Assembly (NCBI RefSeq): GCF_000376225.1
Contig: NZ_AQXL01000120.1
Location: 1 to 64,000, forward strand
Origin: Effusibacillus pohliae DSM 22757
GTDB taxonomy: Bacteria; Bacillota; Bacilli; Tumebacillales; Effusibacillaceae
Direction of reading: 5' to 3'
DNA length: 64,000 bases
The notes beneath the pieces are model-generated. The model worked only from the letters and a program-made list of their open reading frames with translations. It was not told where the DNA came from and searched no databases. Of this stretch, positions 29,531-38,403 are shown in pieces. Position 1 is the first letter of the stretch, and the number at the start of each line of letters is the position of its first letter. The position numbers and the translations under genes were made by a program.

Positions 29531-30328
29531 CTACGCAAGCCCCGTCCGCACAATCTGCAAAAACGTTTCGCCCCGGTCCGGGTGGCAAGCAATGATATAG
29601 GGTTCCGCATTGATCCCCGAGAACGGCTTCCCGTCAAAATCGATCACAGCGGCTCCCGCTTCCCGGGCCATCAGAATTCCGGCGTACAAATCATCCCCTT
29701 CGGAGTTGTAAAGCACAATGCCGTCCAAATCTCCACGGGCCAACATGCACCAAAGCAAAGAGGGAGCCCACAACCGCAGCACCCGCTTGAATTGTCCGTC
29801 CAGATGCTGCTTGAGGCGCATCGCTTCAGAATGCTTTTGCACGCCGTGCCCCTGGATCCAGCCTACCGTCATCTTGCGGACATCATCCTTCGCTCGAACT
29901 CGAAGCGGCAGGCCGTTGCAAACCGCTCCTTTGTCCTTCTCCGCGATGTACAATTTTTCCAGATGGGAATCATAAATCACGCCCAAGATCGGCTGTTGGC
30001 GGTAAAGCAGAGTAATCGACACACCGTAGAGCGGAATGCCCAATGCGTAATTATTGGTTCCATCCAACGGATCGACCAGCCACAGCCAGTCTCCCTCCAC
30101 TCCCGACCATCCCGTTTCCTCGCTGCGAATCTGATGATCGGGAAAATGAGCCCGGATCATCCGCAAAATCTCCCGTTCGGCAAGGTGATCCACTTCCGTC
30201 ACCAGGTCGCCGAATTCCCCTTTCTCCGACATAGCAAAACTGCCGCCAAACCGCTCTTTCGTTATTTTTCCAGCCACAATCGCCGCTTCCATTGCGATGT
30301 CTCTTACCGATATCAGAATCGATTCCAT
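29531..30328 (-). CDS. Inositol monophosphatase family protein
   Basis: This metal-dependent sugar-phosphatase fold protein of 265 residues has DLVTEVDHLAEREI (metal-binding Glu/Asp), IRSEETGW and LWLVDPLDGTNNYALG near residue 85, the family signature. The C-terminal motif is EGDDLYAGILMAREAGA, in which WD-x-x-AG is altered to DDLYAG. Substrates may be inositol phosphates, 3'-phosphoadenosine phosphates or others. The ATG at 30328 follows AAAAGGAG. Confidence 0.92.
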   Translation of the reverse strand: MESILISVRDIAMEAAIVAGKITKERFGGSFAMSEKGEFGDLVTEVDHLAEREILRMIRAHFPDHQIRSEETGWSGVEGDWLWLVDPLDGTNNYALGIPLYGVSITLLYRQQPILGVIYDSHLEKLYIAEKDKGAVCNGLPLRVRAKDDVRKMTVGWIQGHGVQKHSEAMRLKQHLDGQFKRVLRLWAPSLLWCMLARGDLDGIVLYNSEGDDLYAGILMAREAGAAVIDFDGKPFSGINAEPYIIACHPDRGETFLQIVRTGLA

Positions 30329-30403
30329 CTCGTCAGCTCCTTTTCCCCTCTAGACACACCTTGATCAACTTCTGCAACAAAGCCAGGTTGTCCTCTTTTG
30401 TAG

Positions 30404-30436
30404 AAAAAATGGACTCTGACCGGCGAGTCCATTTTT
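30404..30436 (-). terminator. Terminator after the proline-rich membrane protein gene
   Basis: AAATGGACTC and its complement with T runs on both strands. It overlaps the stop codon of the gene at 30436. Confidence 0.8.
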
Positions 30437-31083
30437 CAAAACTTCATCGTTTTTCTCCAAATTAGCATGGCGCGATGCGGCTTGCGAGCACGCGGTGGCC
30501 TGAGGATTTCAGACAAGACGGCAGCCCGCAGAAAATCGGCTTTTTCGATGTTGAGCGGCGCTCTTCGCCTGGCCATCCTGCCGACGGGATCCAAACCAAT
30601 CCGGTCATAGGAGCTTTCCCCCGCAAACACCCGTTCCGTATCAGACGCGGGCTGTTTTGGCTGCGGGTTGCGGTAGTCAGGGGCTGGCCGAACACGGGTC
30701 GAGACATGCACCGACTCGTGTACCGTCTCATGCGGTTCCAGCAATGTGGGATGCACCGTTTCGTGCGGTTCCCGCAACGTGGGTGCGACCGGCACTCCAC
30801 CCTCCTCCGGCCGAACGTCGGCCAGCCCACCGATTGGCACCTGCTGACTGCCGCGCCCGGCGTACGTACCCTGACCGGCTTCTACCACCGGCGGTCTACT
30901 TGACGTAACGGGCTGCTCCACAACTGGCGGTCTGCGTGACGCCTGCGGCTGCCCTGGCCGGTCTCCCGGCCCCACCGGCCAATGACGCCTCCCTGGCGCA
31001 TTGCGCGGACCTTGCAGGCCTGTAGCAAAGCCGCGCAACCACCAGATAACAGCCGCCGCGATCACCAGCAAAATCGATTCCAT
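30436..31083 (-). CDS. Membrane-anchored proline-rich hypothetical protein
   Basis: The 215-residue product begins with one helix (MESILLVIAAAVIWWLRGF). A long Pro/Arg-rich linker follows, with two copies of PPVVE and a tandem LxEPHETVHPTLLEPHETVH repeat (residues about 112-135). The last 60 residues look folded (SYDRIGLDPVGRMARRR, NIEKADFLRAAVLSEILRPP). A similar tail, F-x-x-A/G-x-x-x-x-EIL-x-PPRA-x-KP, occurs in small proteins of spore formers, as I recall it. The function is unknown. The start is chosen by the membrane helix; the upstream site is weak. Confidence 0.6.
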   Translation of the reverse strand: MESILLVIAAAVIWWLRGFATGLQGPRNAPGRRHWPVGPGDRPGQPQASRRPPVVEQPVTSSRPPVVEAGQGTYAGRGSQQVPIGGLADVRPEEGGVPVAPTLREPHETVHPTLLEPHETVHESVHVSTRVRPAPDYRNPQPKQPASDTERVFAGESSYDRIGLDPVGRMARRRAPLNIEKADFLRAAVLSEILRPPRARKPHRAMLIWRKTMKF

Positions 31084-31137
31084 CCGTGTCACCAACTTTC
31101 CGGCGCAGTAGCCCCTACCTTCAGGCATGAGGAGCAA

Positions 31138-31485
31138 ACGCCAATCTTTTCTTTATCCTATTGCCAGCCGTTATTCCGCTGTAGAATGCGACAATACTTG
31201 TGTGAGATTCCTTGTGCTATGCGCCTGTTCTGATTCGACAAATCAAACGATCCGCCCTTACGGGACTTGTGACGCTTCCTTGCGGAAGTTTCTCCTCGTC
31301 CATGTTGGGAAGGGGTTGGTTGCAACAGACACACCGCCGACTCCCCTGCCGGCTTTAAATGCCTGCCCCATAGTGCCAAGAGCTGGAGAAGCACCCTTGG
31401 GTATGCACCCAACCAACGTAGCTTTCGCTTAGACTGGTCATTGAGGGATTTTACAAGCCACCACTTGCAGGCGTGGGGTCTAGAC
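31138..31485. mobile_element. Possible IS200/IS605-type end remnant
   Basis: No gene is supported in this 348-bp gap. The stretch at 31440-31485, directly after the floA stop, has the form TTACAAGCCACCACTTGCAG followed by GCGTGGGGTC, reminiscent of the imperfect hairpins at IS200/IS605 ends. No TnpA or TnpB coding sequence is left. Confidence 0.25.
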
Positions 31486-32478
31486 CTACTTCTTGCCGTC
31501 CTTGCCGGGCTCATCTCCCATTTTGGCGATCGCGTCCCGCATATCGGTGTCGGCCATAATGTTTTGCAGGTTCATATAATCCATCACGCCAAGCTTCCCT
31601 TGCCGCAGCGCTTCCGCCATCGCTTTCGGCACTTCCGACTCGGCCTCGACCACTTTTGCCCGCATCTCTTCCACATACGCCCGCATTTCCTGTTCCCGCG
31701 CCACCGCCATCGCCCGCCGTTCCTCCGCTTTCGCCTGGGCGATCCGCTTGTCTGCCTCCGCCTGGTCGGTCTGCAGTTGGGCGCCGATATTTTTGCCAAC
31801 GTCCACATCCGCGATGTCGATCGAGAGAATTTCGAATGCCGTGCCGGCATCCAATCCTTTTGCCAACACCGTTTTCGAAATCGAATCGGGGTTCTCCAAC
31901 ACATCCTTGTGATTGTTGGAGCTGCCGATCGTGCTCACCACTCCCTCGCCGACACGGGCGAGGATCGTTTCTTCGCCGGCGCCCCCCACCAGCCGATCAA
32001 TATTGGCGCGGACGGTCACCCGTGCCCGGACACGCACCTCGATCCCGTCTTTGGCCACGGCCGATACGATCGGCGTCTCAATCACGCGCGGGTTGACGCT
32101 CATCTGCACCGCCTGCAGCACGTCGCGGCCCGCGAGGTCGATGGCCGCCGCCCGTTCAAAGCCCAACTGGATATTGGCGCGCTCCGCCGCGATCAGCGCA
32201 TTCACCACGCGATCCACGTTCCCGCCCGCCAGATAATGGCTTTCCAACTGGTTCGTCGTAATATTCAGCCCCGCTTTCGTCGCCTTGATCAGCGGTTCCA
32301 CAATCCGCGCCGGTATCACCCGCCGCAGCCGCATCCCGATCAGCGTGAAAATCGAAATGCGCACACCCGCCGCCCAGGCGGAAATCCACAGTGCCACCGG
32401 AATGAACGTAAACAAAACAGCCAACACGATAATGCCGAGCCCCACCAGCACTAACAGTGCGATAAAAGCTTGATCCAT
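31486..32478 (-). CDS. floA: Flotillin-like protein FloA
   Basis: FloA scaffolds fluid membrane microdomains. The 330-residue protein has a membrane hairpin at residues 6-45 ([18 protein letters not shown]), an SPFH domain ([43 protein letters not shown]) and C-terminal EA-rich coils ([20 protein letters not shown]). The ATG at 32478 follows GGGAGGGG. It is paired with the NfeD gene as yqeZ-yqfA is in B. subtilis. Confidence 0.97.
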   Translation of the reverse strand: MDQAFIALLVLVGLGIIVLAVLFTFIPVALWISAWAAGVRISIFTLIGMRLRRVIPARIVEPLIKATKAGLNITTNQLESHYLAGGNVDRVVNALIAAERANIQLGFERAAAIDLAGRDVLQAVQMSVNPRVIETPIVSAVAKDGIEVRVRARVTVRANIDRLVGGAGEETILARVGEGVVSTIGSSNNHKDVLENPDSISKTVLAKGLDAGTAFEILSIDIADVDVGKNIGAQLQTDQAEADKRIAQAKAEERRAMAVAREQEMRAYVEEMRAKVVEAESEVPKAMAEALRQGKLGVMDYMNLQNIMADTDMRDAIAKMGDEPGKDGKK

Positions 32479-32511
32479 TCGAACCCCTCCCGTTTCGTTC
32501 GCAACTGGTTT

Positions 32512-33882
32512 CTATTCGGTTGTTTCCGATTTGTGGCGGACAACCCGCCCTGCTTCTCCCAGTGTGTCCGCTTTGCGGCGGACGACAATCCGCACGCCTT
32601 CCACATGCACCACCGTAACCGGTTCTCCCGCGTTGATAAAACCGCCTTCCGTCACCACGTCAAACCGCTGCCCGTTGATCACCGCCGTACCGGCCGGCCG
32701 CAGCGGGGTCAACGCCGCTCCTTCCTGGTACAGCAGGTAATTGTAACTTTTCACCGGCACATACCCCGCTTCCTTAGTAAAGCGGTCCTGCAAAATCAGT
32801 CGGTTCCAGACGCCTCTCCGCCCGAAATATCGGACCGCAATCCAGGCGGCGACAGCAGCCGCCAACAGCGCGACCAGAAACGATTGAATGCCGTATTTGG
32901 CGTCATAGACGGCGATGCCGACGCCTACCCCAACCGCGGCGATGCCCGAAACGCCGAGCAACCCGAACGACGGCACAAACATTTCGATCACCAGCAACAC
33001 AGCGCCCAGCAGGAATAACAGCAACGATTCCCAGCCGGCAAATCCGGCGATTATATGTCCGAAGAAAAAGAGGACTAACGCCGTCCCGCCGATGATCCCC
33101 GGCAACATCACTCCCGGAATCAGCAGTTCCACAACCAGCCCGACGATGCCGACGATCAACAGGATCGGAATCACGTATGGATGGGTGACAATGCGGGCCA
33201 ATTTTTCGGCGAACGACATTTTGTGTTCGACCGCCAACTGCGGATGATACCCGTAATGGGTGATCACATCCTCCTGTGTGGCAAAGATTCCGTCGGCGAT
33301 CTTTTCCCGCACCGCCTGTTCGGCCGTCAGCGAGAGCAGTTCTCCCTTCGCCTTCAGACCGGGAATCTCCAGATTCACATCGACCATTCCTTCGGCGATT
33401 CGCGAGCTACGGCCGGTCGCTTCCGCCGCTGCCGCCATTTCCGACTTCCAGACGGCAACTGTTTTCGGATCGGCCGTTTTCCCGTCGACCGTTCGCGGTT
33501 CCGCTGCCCCGATCGTACTGCCTGGCGCCATCGCAAGATGCTTCGCGTTCAGCGCGATATACGCCCCCGCCGAAATCGCATGCCGCTCCACATACGCGAT
33601 CACCGGAATCTTCGACTGCCGGATCAGCTTGCCGATGTCCATGGCGGCTCCGATGTTGCCGCCGAGCGTATCGATCCGCAGCAGGATCGCATGCGGGTGT
33701 ACCGCTTCCGCCGCCTGAAACGCCCGCTGCAGGGATTCGGCCAAGCCGGTCTCGATCGTATTTTCGACAGGCACCACATAGACTTCGGTATTTGGCTGCG
33801 ATTCGGCCGCCGCCGCAATCGGCCAAACCAGCGGCGGCAGGATTGCGGCAAGCAACACCAAGATTCGCATGAGCTTCGCCAT
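32512..33882 (-). CDS. NfeD-type membrane serine protease (long form)
   Basis: The 456-residue protein has a signal peptide (to about residue 26), then a ClpP-like domain with LRIDTLGGNIGAAMDIGKLI and the SAGAYIALNAKHLAM motif carrying the catalytic serine near residue 104. Four to five helices follow (240-350), then a soluble NfeD beta-barrel (GTAVINGQRFDVVTEGGFI, VVHVEGVRIVVRR). It corresponds to B. subtilis YqeZ. Such proteins work with flotillin-like partners, and floA is 33 bases downstream. Confidence 0.93.
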   Translation of the reverse strand: MAKLMRILVLLAAILPPLVWPIAAAAESQPNTEVYVVPVENTIETGLAESLQRAFQAAEAVHPHAILLRIDTLGGNIGAAMDIGKLIRQSKIPVIAYVERHAISAGAYIALNAKHLAMAPGSTIGAAEPRTVDGKTADPKTVAVWKSEMAAAAEATGRSSRIAEGMVDVNLEIPGLKAKGELLSLTAEQAVREKIADGIFATQEDVITHYGYHPQLAVEHKMSFAEKLARIVTHPYVIPILLIVGIVGLVVELLIPGVMLPGIIGGTALVLFFFGHIIAGFAGWESLLLFLLGAVLLVIEMFVPSFGLLGVSGIAAVGVGVGIAVYDAKYGIQSFLVALLAAAVAAWIAVRYFGRRGVWNRLILQDRFTKEAGYVPVKSYNYLLYQEGAALTPLRPAGTAVINGQRFDVVTEGGFINAGEPVTVVHVEGVRIVVRRKADTLGEAGRVVRHKSETTE

Positions 33883-34011
33883 TTGCTGCCTCCTTTCGCT
33901 GCTCCCGGAGCCCGCAGATGTACAGGTTCACGCCAGGTCAGTTTCGAAAGTTTCGACCATTCCATTTGTATTTACGGATGTCGCGCCAAAAAGTTGCATT
34001 CAGGGGACGCA

Positions 34012-34044
34012 TAACAAACAAGCCATGTGCGTCTGCACATGGCT
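34012..34044 (-). terminator. Terminator after yqeY
   Basis: AGCCATGTGC and its complement with a GTCT loop are followed on the minus strand by TTGTTTGTT. It separates the rpsU-yqeY transcript from nfeD-floA. Confidence 0.85.
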
Positions 34045-34051
34045 TTATCCT

Positions 34052-34495
34052 TTACGACAAGTACGATTGCACGATTTGATTGACGAGCTTTCCGTCCGCC
34101 CGTCCTTGCACTTTCGGCATCAGCGCGCCCATCACCTTGCCCATGTCCTTTTTGGACAGAGCGCCGACCTCGGCAATCGTCGCCTGCACCAGCTCGCGGA
34201 TTTCGTCCTCGTTCAACTGGGCGGGCAAATATTCCTGCAAAACAGCGATTTCCCGCTGCACTTGATCAACCAAATCAGCACGTCCGGCGTCTTGAAATGC
34301 TTGGAGGGAATCGCGCCGTTGCTTCAATTCACGATTCAGGACAGCGAGAATGTCCTCGTCCGTCAACGTTTTTTGCTGATCAATTTCCGCATTCTTGATG
34401 GCTGTGCGAATCAGGCGGATGGTCGACAGGCGGATTTTGTCCTTGTCTTTCATCGCCTGCTTCATATCGGCATCCAAACGTTCAGCCAAGCCCAC
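34052..34495 (-). CDS. yqeY: GatB/YqeY domain protein
   Basis: The 147-residue protein matches the free-standing YqeY family, related to the tail domain of the GatB amidotransferase subunit (IRLIRTAIKNAEID, LPAQLNEDEIRELVQATIAE, KKDMGKVMGALMPKVQGRAD). A role in tRNA-dependent amidation is possible but unproven. The GTG at 34495 follows AAGGAGG, 15 bases after rpsU. Confidence 0.93.
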   Translation of the reverse strand: MGLAERLDADMKQAMKDKDKIRLSTIRLIRTAIKNAEIDQQKTLTDEDILAVLNRELKQRRDSLQAFQDAGRADLVDQVQREIAVLQEYLPAQLNEDEIRELVQATIAEVGALSKKDMGKVMGALMPKVQGRADGKLVNQIVQSYLS

Positions 34496-34510
34496 GAGAT
34501 GACTGCCTCC

Positions 34511-34687
34511 TTAGTATTTCTTCTTCTTGCGTGCAGCCTCAGCCTTTTTCTTCCGAGCCACACTGGGTTTCTCGTAGTGCTTGCGTTTTTTGATTTCCGC
34601 AAGGATGCCGTCTTTAGCCGTAGCACGCTTGAAGCGACGAAGTGCGCTGTCCAACGATTCATTCTTGCGAACCCGAACTTCTGACAC
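34511..34687 (-). CDS. rpsU: 30S ribosomal protein S21
   Basis: The 58-residue basic protein reads [20 protein letters not shown] and [20 protein letters not shown], matching S21. The GTG at 34687 follows GGAGGGA. It is cotranscribed with yqeY, as in Bacillus. Confidence 0.97.
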   Translation of the reverse strand: MSEVRVRKNESLDSALRRFKRATAKDGILAEIKKRKHYEKPSVARKKKAEAARKKKKY

Positions 34688-34891
34688 TGAATTTCCCTCC
34701 CTCCGACTTGCCAGACACATGCCGGAACCAGCATGATGAACGTCAAGAAAGTTTATCATGCCAAATTATACTGGATTCAGGGAGCCCAGTCAACTTGCCT
34801 CCCCGGGCGAACGGCGAATTTGGGAGTACCCCTTCCGGCCAAGAGATGATAAAATAGATATAACCTCACCATGGTACAGGAGGTGGTTGAC

Positions 34892-35266
34892 ATGCTGCAA
34901 CTGGGCCAAAAGATCATCATCGTCAAAGACTCGTTCGAGCAAAATCTGCCCATCGGGGAGTATGGATATATCATCGGCCGCGAACGCAGCTCCGACAGCG
35001 CGTTTGATTTCATCATCCGGGTTCCTTCAAAAGACCGCCACTACTATGTGCCGGCGGCCGACATCGAAGCGGAGGAAGTGTTGATCAAGCGGCAAGCGGA
35101 AGAAATCGAACGGCAGGCGTTGATCGATTACGCGCTGGCCACCGGCAACAAGCAGTTGTTTGAACAGCTGGTCGGCAAAAAACCGGCTGACGGCGAAACG
35201 GCCAAAATCGACTATGTGAAACCGGAAGAGTTTATCCGCAAAGTCAACGTAAACGCCTGGATTTGA
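34892..35266 (+). CDS. Conserved hypothetical protein
   Basis: I do not recognise this 124-residue soluble protein. It starts MLQLGQKIIIVKDSFEQNLP and has an SH3-like beta segment (GEYGYIIGRERSS, FDFIIRVPSKDRHYYVPAAD), then a helical part (ADIEAEEVLIKRQAEEIERQ, YALATGNKQLFEQLVG). The ATG at 34892 follows AGGAGG, and codon use matches the neighbours. It is the only plus-strand gene between rpsU and the methyltransferase, and ends at a hairpin shared with it. Confidence 0.75.
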   Translation: MLQLGQKIIIVKDSFEQNLPIGEYGYIIGRERSSDSAFDFIIRVPSKDRHYYVPAADIEAEEVLIKRQAEEIERQALIDYALATGNKQLFEQLVGKKPADGETAKIDYVKPEEFIRKVNVNAWI

Positions 35267-35290
35267 CAAGCCCTCGAGTTCGAGGGCTTG
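35267..35290. terminator. Shared hairpin between convergent genes
   Basis: CAAGCCCTCG and its exact complement enclose AGTT. It lies between the stops of the hypothetical gene (+) and the methyltransferase (-). The T tract is short on both sides. Confidence 0.65.
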
Positions 35291-35298
35291 CGGTTTCT

Positions 35299-36603
35299 CT
35301 ACGCTCTGCTCCGCACTTCAAAAATCGCAAATTTCAAATAATGTCCCTCTTCCACCCCAAGGATTTCCGGGTGATCCTTGCCAGCCCCGCTCCAATGGAC
35401 AAGCCGCAAAATTTTCTTCGCATCGAGAGCGGCATCCTGGATCACCTCCCGGAACAACTCCGGTTTCATATGAAACGAACAGCTGGCCGTCACCAAAAAT
35501 CCGCCGTCCCGCACCAGCTTCATCCCGTTCAAATTGATGTCCTTGTATCCCCTGCAGGCTCCCGGCACAGCCGCTTTCGTCTTGGCGAAAGCGGGCGGGT
35601 CGAGAATCACCACGTCCCAATGGCTGCCCCTCCTGACCTGTTCGCGCAGATAATCGAACGCGTTGGCCACCACAAAATCGACCCGGTGCAAAAACCCGTT
35701 CAACGTCACATTGCGTTTCGCCGTCTCAATCGCATGCTCCGATATGTCGAGGCACGTCACCTTCTTCGCCCCGTATTTGCACGCGTTTAACGTAAAGGAA
35801 CCGATGTGGGAGAAACATTCCAGCACTTCCGCCCCGTCCCAGAACGGGTTTTTGATAATTTTGCCCGTTTTGTCGACCGGCTTGTACACGACCTTTCCCT
35901 GCTCGTCCAGTTCGCCGGTCGGCTGCAGGGTGATGCCGCGGTCGGCTCCCCAACCGGTCATCAGCGGGCCGATCGCCGCCCGGTTTTCCCGTTGGTCAAA
36001 AAAGTAGCCGGTCTTCTGCCCCTCGACGATGTCGACGATATAACGCAGCCCATTTTCCACAATCTCCACTTCCCGCGGCGCCTCTCCCCACACCAATCCG
36101 GTCCGTTGTTCCAGCCCCTCCAGTTCCCGAACGGGGACATCGCTGCGTTCGTAGATCCCTCTCGGCCGGATCACGTTTACCAAAGCCTGGATCAGTTCGT
36201 TCCGGCGAACCTCCATGGCAAGCGACAGGATCTGGATCACCAGCACGTCGGCAAACTTGTCCACCACCACGCCCGGCAGAAAATCCGCCTCACCATAGAT
36301 GACCCGGCATGCATTCGTATCTTCCAACATCCGTTGGCGGAACACCCACGCTTCCCGGATGCGGCGCTCAAAGAACGACTGATCGATCGTCTCATCCCGA
36401 TTGTACGTGAGCACCCGGACAGCGATCTGCGAATTCGGGTTGATCGCGCCTTTCGCCAAAAAATGGCCGGCGTGGTTGACGATCTCGACCGCATCGCCCG
36501 GTTGGGGATCGCCCTCGATTCGCTCGATTTCCGTTTGATAGACCCATGGATGGCCTTGCTCCAGCCGTTTTTTCCGGTTCTTCCGCAAAAAAACCTTTGT
36601 CAT
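35299..36603 (-). CDS. PUA-domain SAM-dependent rRNA cytosine methyltransferase (RlmI-like)
   Basis: The 434-residue protein starts with a PUA domain (VFLRKNRKKRLEQGHPWVYQ, VEIVNHAGHFLAKGAINP), then an EEHEE-like linker domain and a Rossmann methyltransferase (VLECFSHIGSFTLNACKYGA, CLDISEHAIETAKRN, VVILDPPAFAKTK). The family makes 5-methylcytosine in 23S rRNA. Between TGYFFDQRENRAAIGPL and the SAM motif lies an insert of about 45 residues (TGWGADRGITLQPTGELDEQ through IIKNPFWDGAE) that typical family members replace with a few residues. The ATG at 36603 follows GGAGG. Confidence 0.9.
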   Translation of the reverse strand: MTKVFLRKNRKKRLEQGHPWVYQTEIERIEGDPQPGDAVEIVNHAGHFLAKGAINPNSQIAVRVLTYNRDETIDQSFFERRIREAWVFRQRMLEDTNACRVIYGEADFLPGVVVDKFADVLVIQILSLAMEVRRNELIQALVNVIRPRGIYERSDVPVRELEGLEQRTGLVWGEAPREVEIVENGLRYIVDIVEGQKTGYFFDQRENRAAIGPLMTGWGADRGITLQPTGELDEQGKVVYKPVDKTGKIIKNPFWDGAEVLECFSHIGSFTLNACKYGAKKVTCLDISEHAIETAKRNVTLNGFLHRVDFVVANAFDYLREQVRRGSHWDVVILDPPAFAKTKAAVPGACRGYKDINLNGMKLVRDGGFLVTASCSFHMKPELFREVIQDAALDAKKILRLVHWSGAGKDHPEILGVEEGHYLKFAIFEVRSRA

Positions 36604-36725
36604 GGCACTAAACCTCCTCGCCTCAACCGCCAAGCAACTTTGCAAAATGGATGTCTGCCAGCGGACATGCACGCATAGGTATGTACAGATTTCGCAAAAC
36701 CTAGTCTACCCTATGGAGGATCGGT

Positions 36726-37664
36726 ATGTATACACCCGCTTTTTTGCTTGCGGCCGGATTGGCCGGTTTTCTCGGCGGAATCTGGGTGTTGCGGCACGGG
36801 CTTGAGCAAATGGCGATGGAGCGATTGCCGCAAATTTTGCAACGGTTTGTCAAAACCCCGACGCGCGGCCTGATCACGGGAACGGTGGTGTCCGCTCTGC
36901 TGCACAGCTCGGCTGCCGTGACCGTGATCACGATCGGATTCGTATCGGCCGGCACGATGACGTTTGCCGATTCGCTCGGTGTCATTCTCGGCTCGAACAT
37001 CGGCACCACCGTCACCACCCAGATCGTCGCTTGGAACCCGGACGATCTGATTTTTCCCTGTACAGTGCTCGGCGTGTTGATGTGGTTTGCTCTAAAAGGA
37101 AAAAAGAGGTATCTGGGACTGGCGGTGTTCGGGTTTGGGGCCACGCTGTTTGCGCTCAACATGATGACGCGGGCGCTCGCCCCGTTGGGGGATACCGATT
37201 GGTTCCCGGATGTACTGCAAGCGTCCTCGCAGAATCCAATTTACGGGGTGTTGGCGGGAGCGGGGCTGACCGCACTGGTGCAAAGCTCCACTGCCACCAC
37301 CGCGTTGACGATCGCGATGGCGGGGCAAGGGCTGATCGACCTGCCGGGCGCGATCGCGATCGTGTTCGGCAACAATGTCGGAACCTGTATCACCGCCGTG
37401 CTCGCCGCAATCGGCAGCCCCCTGCCCGCAAAACGGGTGGCGGCGGCGCATGTGTTGTTAAACGTGGCGGGCGTGCTGGCCTTTTTGCCGATCCTGGATC
37501 TGTTCTCCCGGGCGGTTCAACTGTTCAGTTCCTCCCTGCCGGTTCAGGTGGCCACCGCCCACACGCTGTTTAACATCGCTTCCTCGCTGGCTGTCTGGCC
37601 TTTCACCGGGGTGTTCGCCCGGTTGATCGAATGGATGGTCCCTGGGAGGGGGAAAGCGGAGTGA
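36726..37664 (+). CDS. Na/Pi cotransporter family protein (YqeW-like)
   Basis: The 312-residue membrane protein carries the two inverted PNaS repeats: TGTVVSALLHSSAAVTVITI with GVILGSNIGTTVTTQI, and AGLTALVQSSTATTALTIAM with AIVFGNNVGTCITAVL. The QSS and GxNxGTT motifs bind phosphate and sodium. It is shorter than full cotransporters because it lacks the PhoU tail. B. subtilis yqeW lies at the equivalent place between mtaB and rpsU; here the gene is on the opposite strand. The ATG follows GGAGG. Confidence 0.9.
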   Translation: MYTPAFLLAAGLAGFLGGIWVLRHGLEQMAMERLPQILQRFVKTPTRGLITGTVVSALLHSSAAVTVITIGFVSAGTMTFADSLGVILGSNIGTTVTTQIVAWNPDDLIFPCTVLGVLMWFALKGKKRYLGLAVFGFGATLFALNMMTRALAPLGDTDWFPDVLQASSQNPIYGVLAGAGLTALVQSSTATTALTIAMAGQGLIDLPGAIAIVFGNNVGTCITAVLAAIGSPLPAKRVAAAHVLLNVAGVLAFLPILDLFSRAVQLFSSSLPVQVATAHTLFNIASSLAVWPFTGVFARLIEWMVPGRGKAE

Positions 37665-37698
37665 AGCGCTCCCGTCTTCCACACCCATTTTTCTCCGT

Positions 37699-38346
37699 TT
37701 AGTGGGTCTGTCCGCCGACCGATTTGATGTCTTCCGACTGCGTAACAGACGTATGAATGGCAATTTCAAGCGCTCGCACAATGTGATCCAGGCTCATGCT
37801 GGGAGCCCCGGCATGGCGAACCGCCTGCTCCGGCAGAAACGGAATATGAATGAAGCCGCCCCGGACGGACGGGAACTCGGTGGCAATCAAATGGGCCAAG
37901 CCATAAAAAAGATGGTTGCAGACGAACGTGCCGGCTGTCTGCGAGACGGACGCCGGGATGCCCGCTTCTCTGATATTGTGGACAATCGCTTTGATCGGCA
38001 GCGTCGACCAATACGCAGCCGGACCATCCGGCACGATCGGAACGTCAATCGGCTGGTTTCCTTCATTGTCAGGAATCCGGGCGTCATCCACATTGATCGC
38101 TACCCGTTCGACCGTGATGTCACTGCGTCCGCCGGCCTGACCCACACAGATCACGATGTTCGGCTGAACCTCCCGAATGGCCCGTTTCAAGACTTCAATC
38201 GATTTATGAAAAACGGTCGGAATTTGTTGTGTGACCACTTCGGTATCGTCAAATTTTTTGCCGCTCAGCCGCTTGATCGCTTCCGCTGCCGGATTGACAG
38301 ATTCACCTCCGAATGGATCGAACCCTGTGAGCAACACTTTCTGCAC
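37699..38346 (-). CDS. pcp: Pyroglutamyl-peptidase I
   Basis: Pcp removes N-terminal pyroglutamate (5-oxoproline) from peptides in the cytoplasm. The 215-residue protein has [19 protein letters not shown], the [19 protein letters not shown] core with the catalytic glutamate, the cysteine in [16 protein letters not shown] near residue 142 and the histidine in [12 protein letters not shown]. The GTG at 38346 follows GGGAGGG. It sits directly downstream of the permease and pxp genes that would import and open 5-oxoproline, so the cluster forms one pathway. Confidence 0.95.
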   Translation of the reverse strand: MQKVLLTGFDPFGGESVNPAAEAIKRLSGKKFDDTEVVTQQIPTVFHKSIEVLKRAIREVQPNIVICVGQAGGRSDITVERVAINVDDARIPDNEGNQPIDVPIVPDGPAAYWSTLPIKAIVHNIREAGIPASVSQTAGTFVCNHLFYGLAHLIATEFPSVRGGFIHIPFLPEQAVRHAGAPSMSLDHIVRALEIAIHTSVTQSEDIKSVGGQTH

Positions 38347-38363
38347 GTAAATCCCTCCCGAAA

Positions 38364-38392
38364 AAGTGCCAATCGACACGCGATTGGCACTT
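38364..38392 (-). terminator. Terminator between the DUF979 gene and pcp
   Basis: AAGTGCCAATCG and its complement are followed on the minus strand by TTTTTCGG. Readthrough or a promoter inside this short gap must feed pcp. Confidence 0.8.
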
Positions 38393-38403
38393 CCTAAAAT
38401 CGA

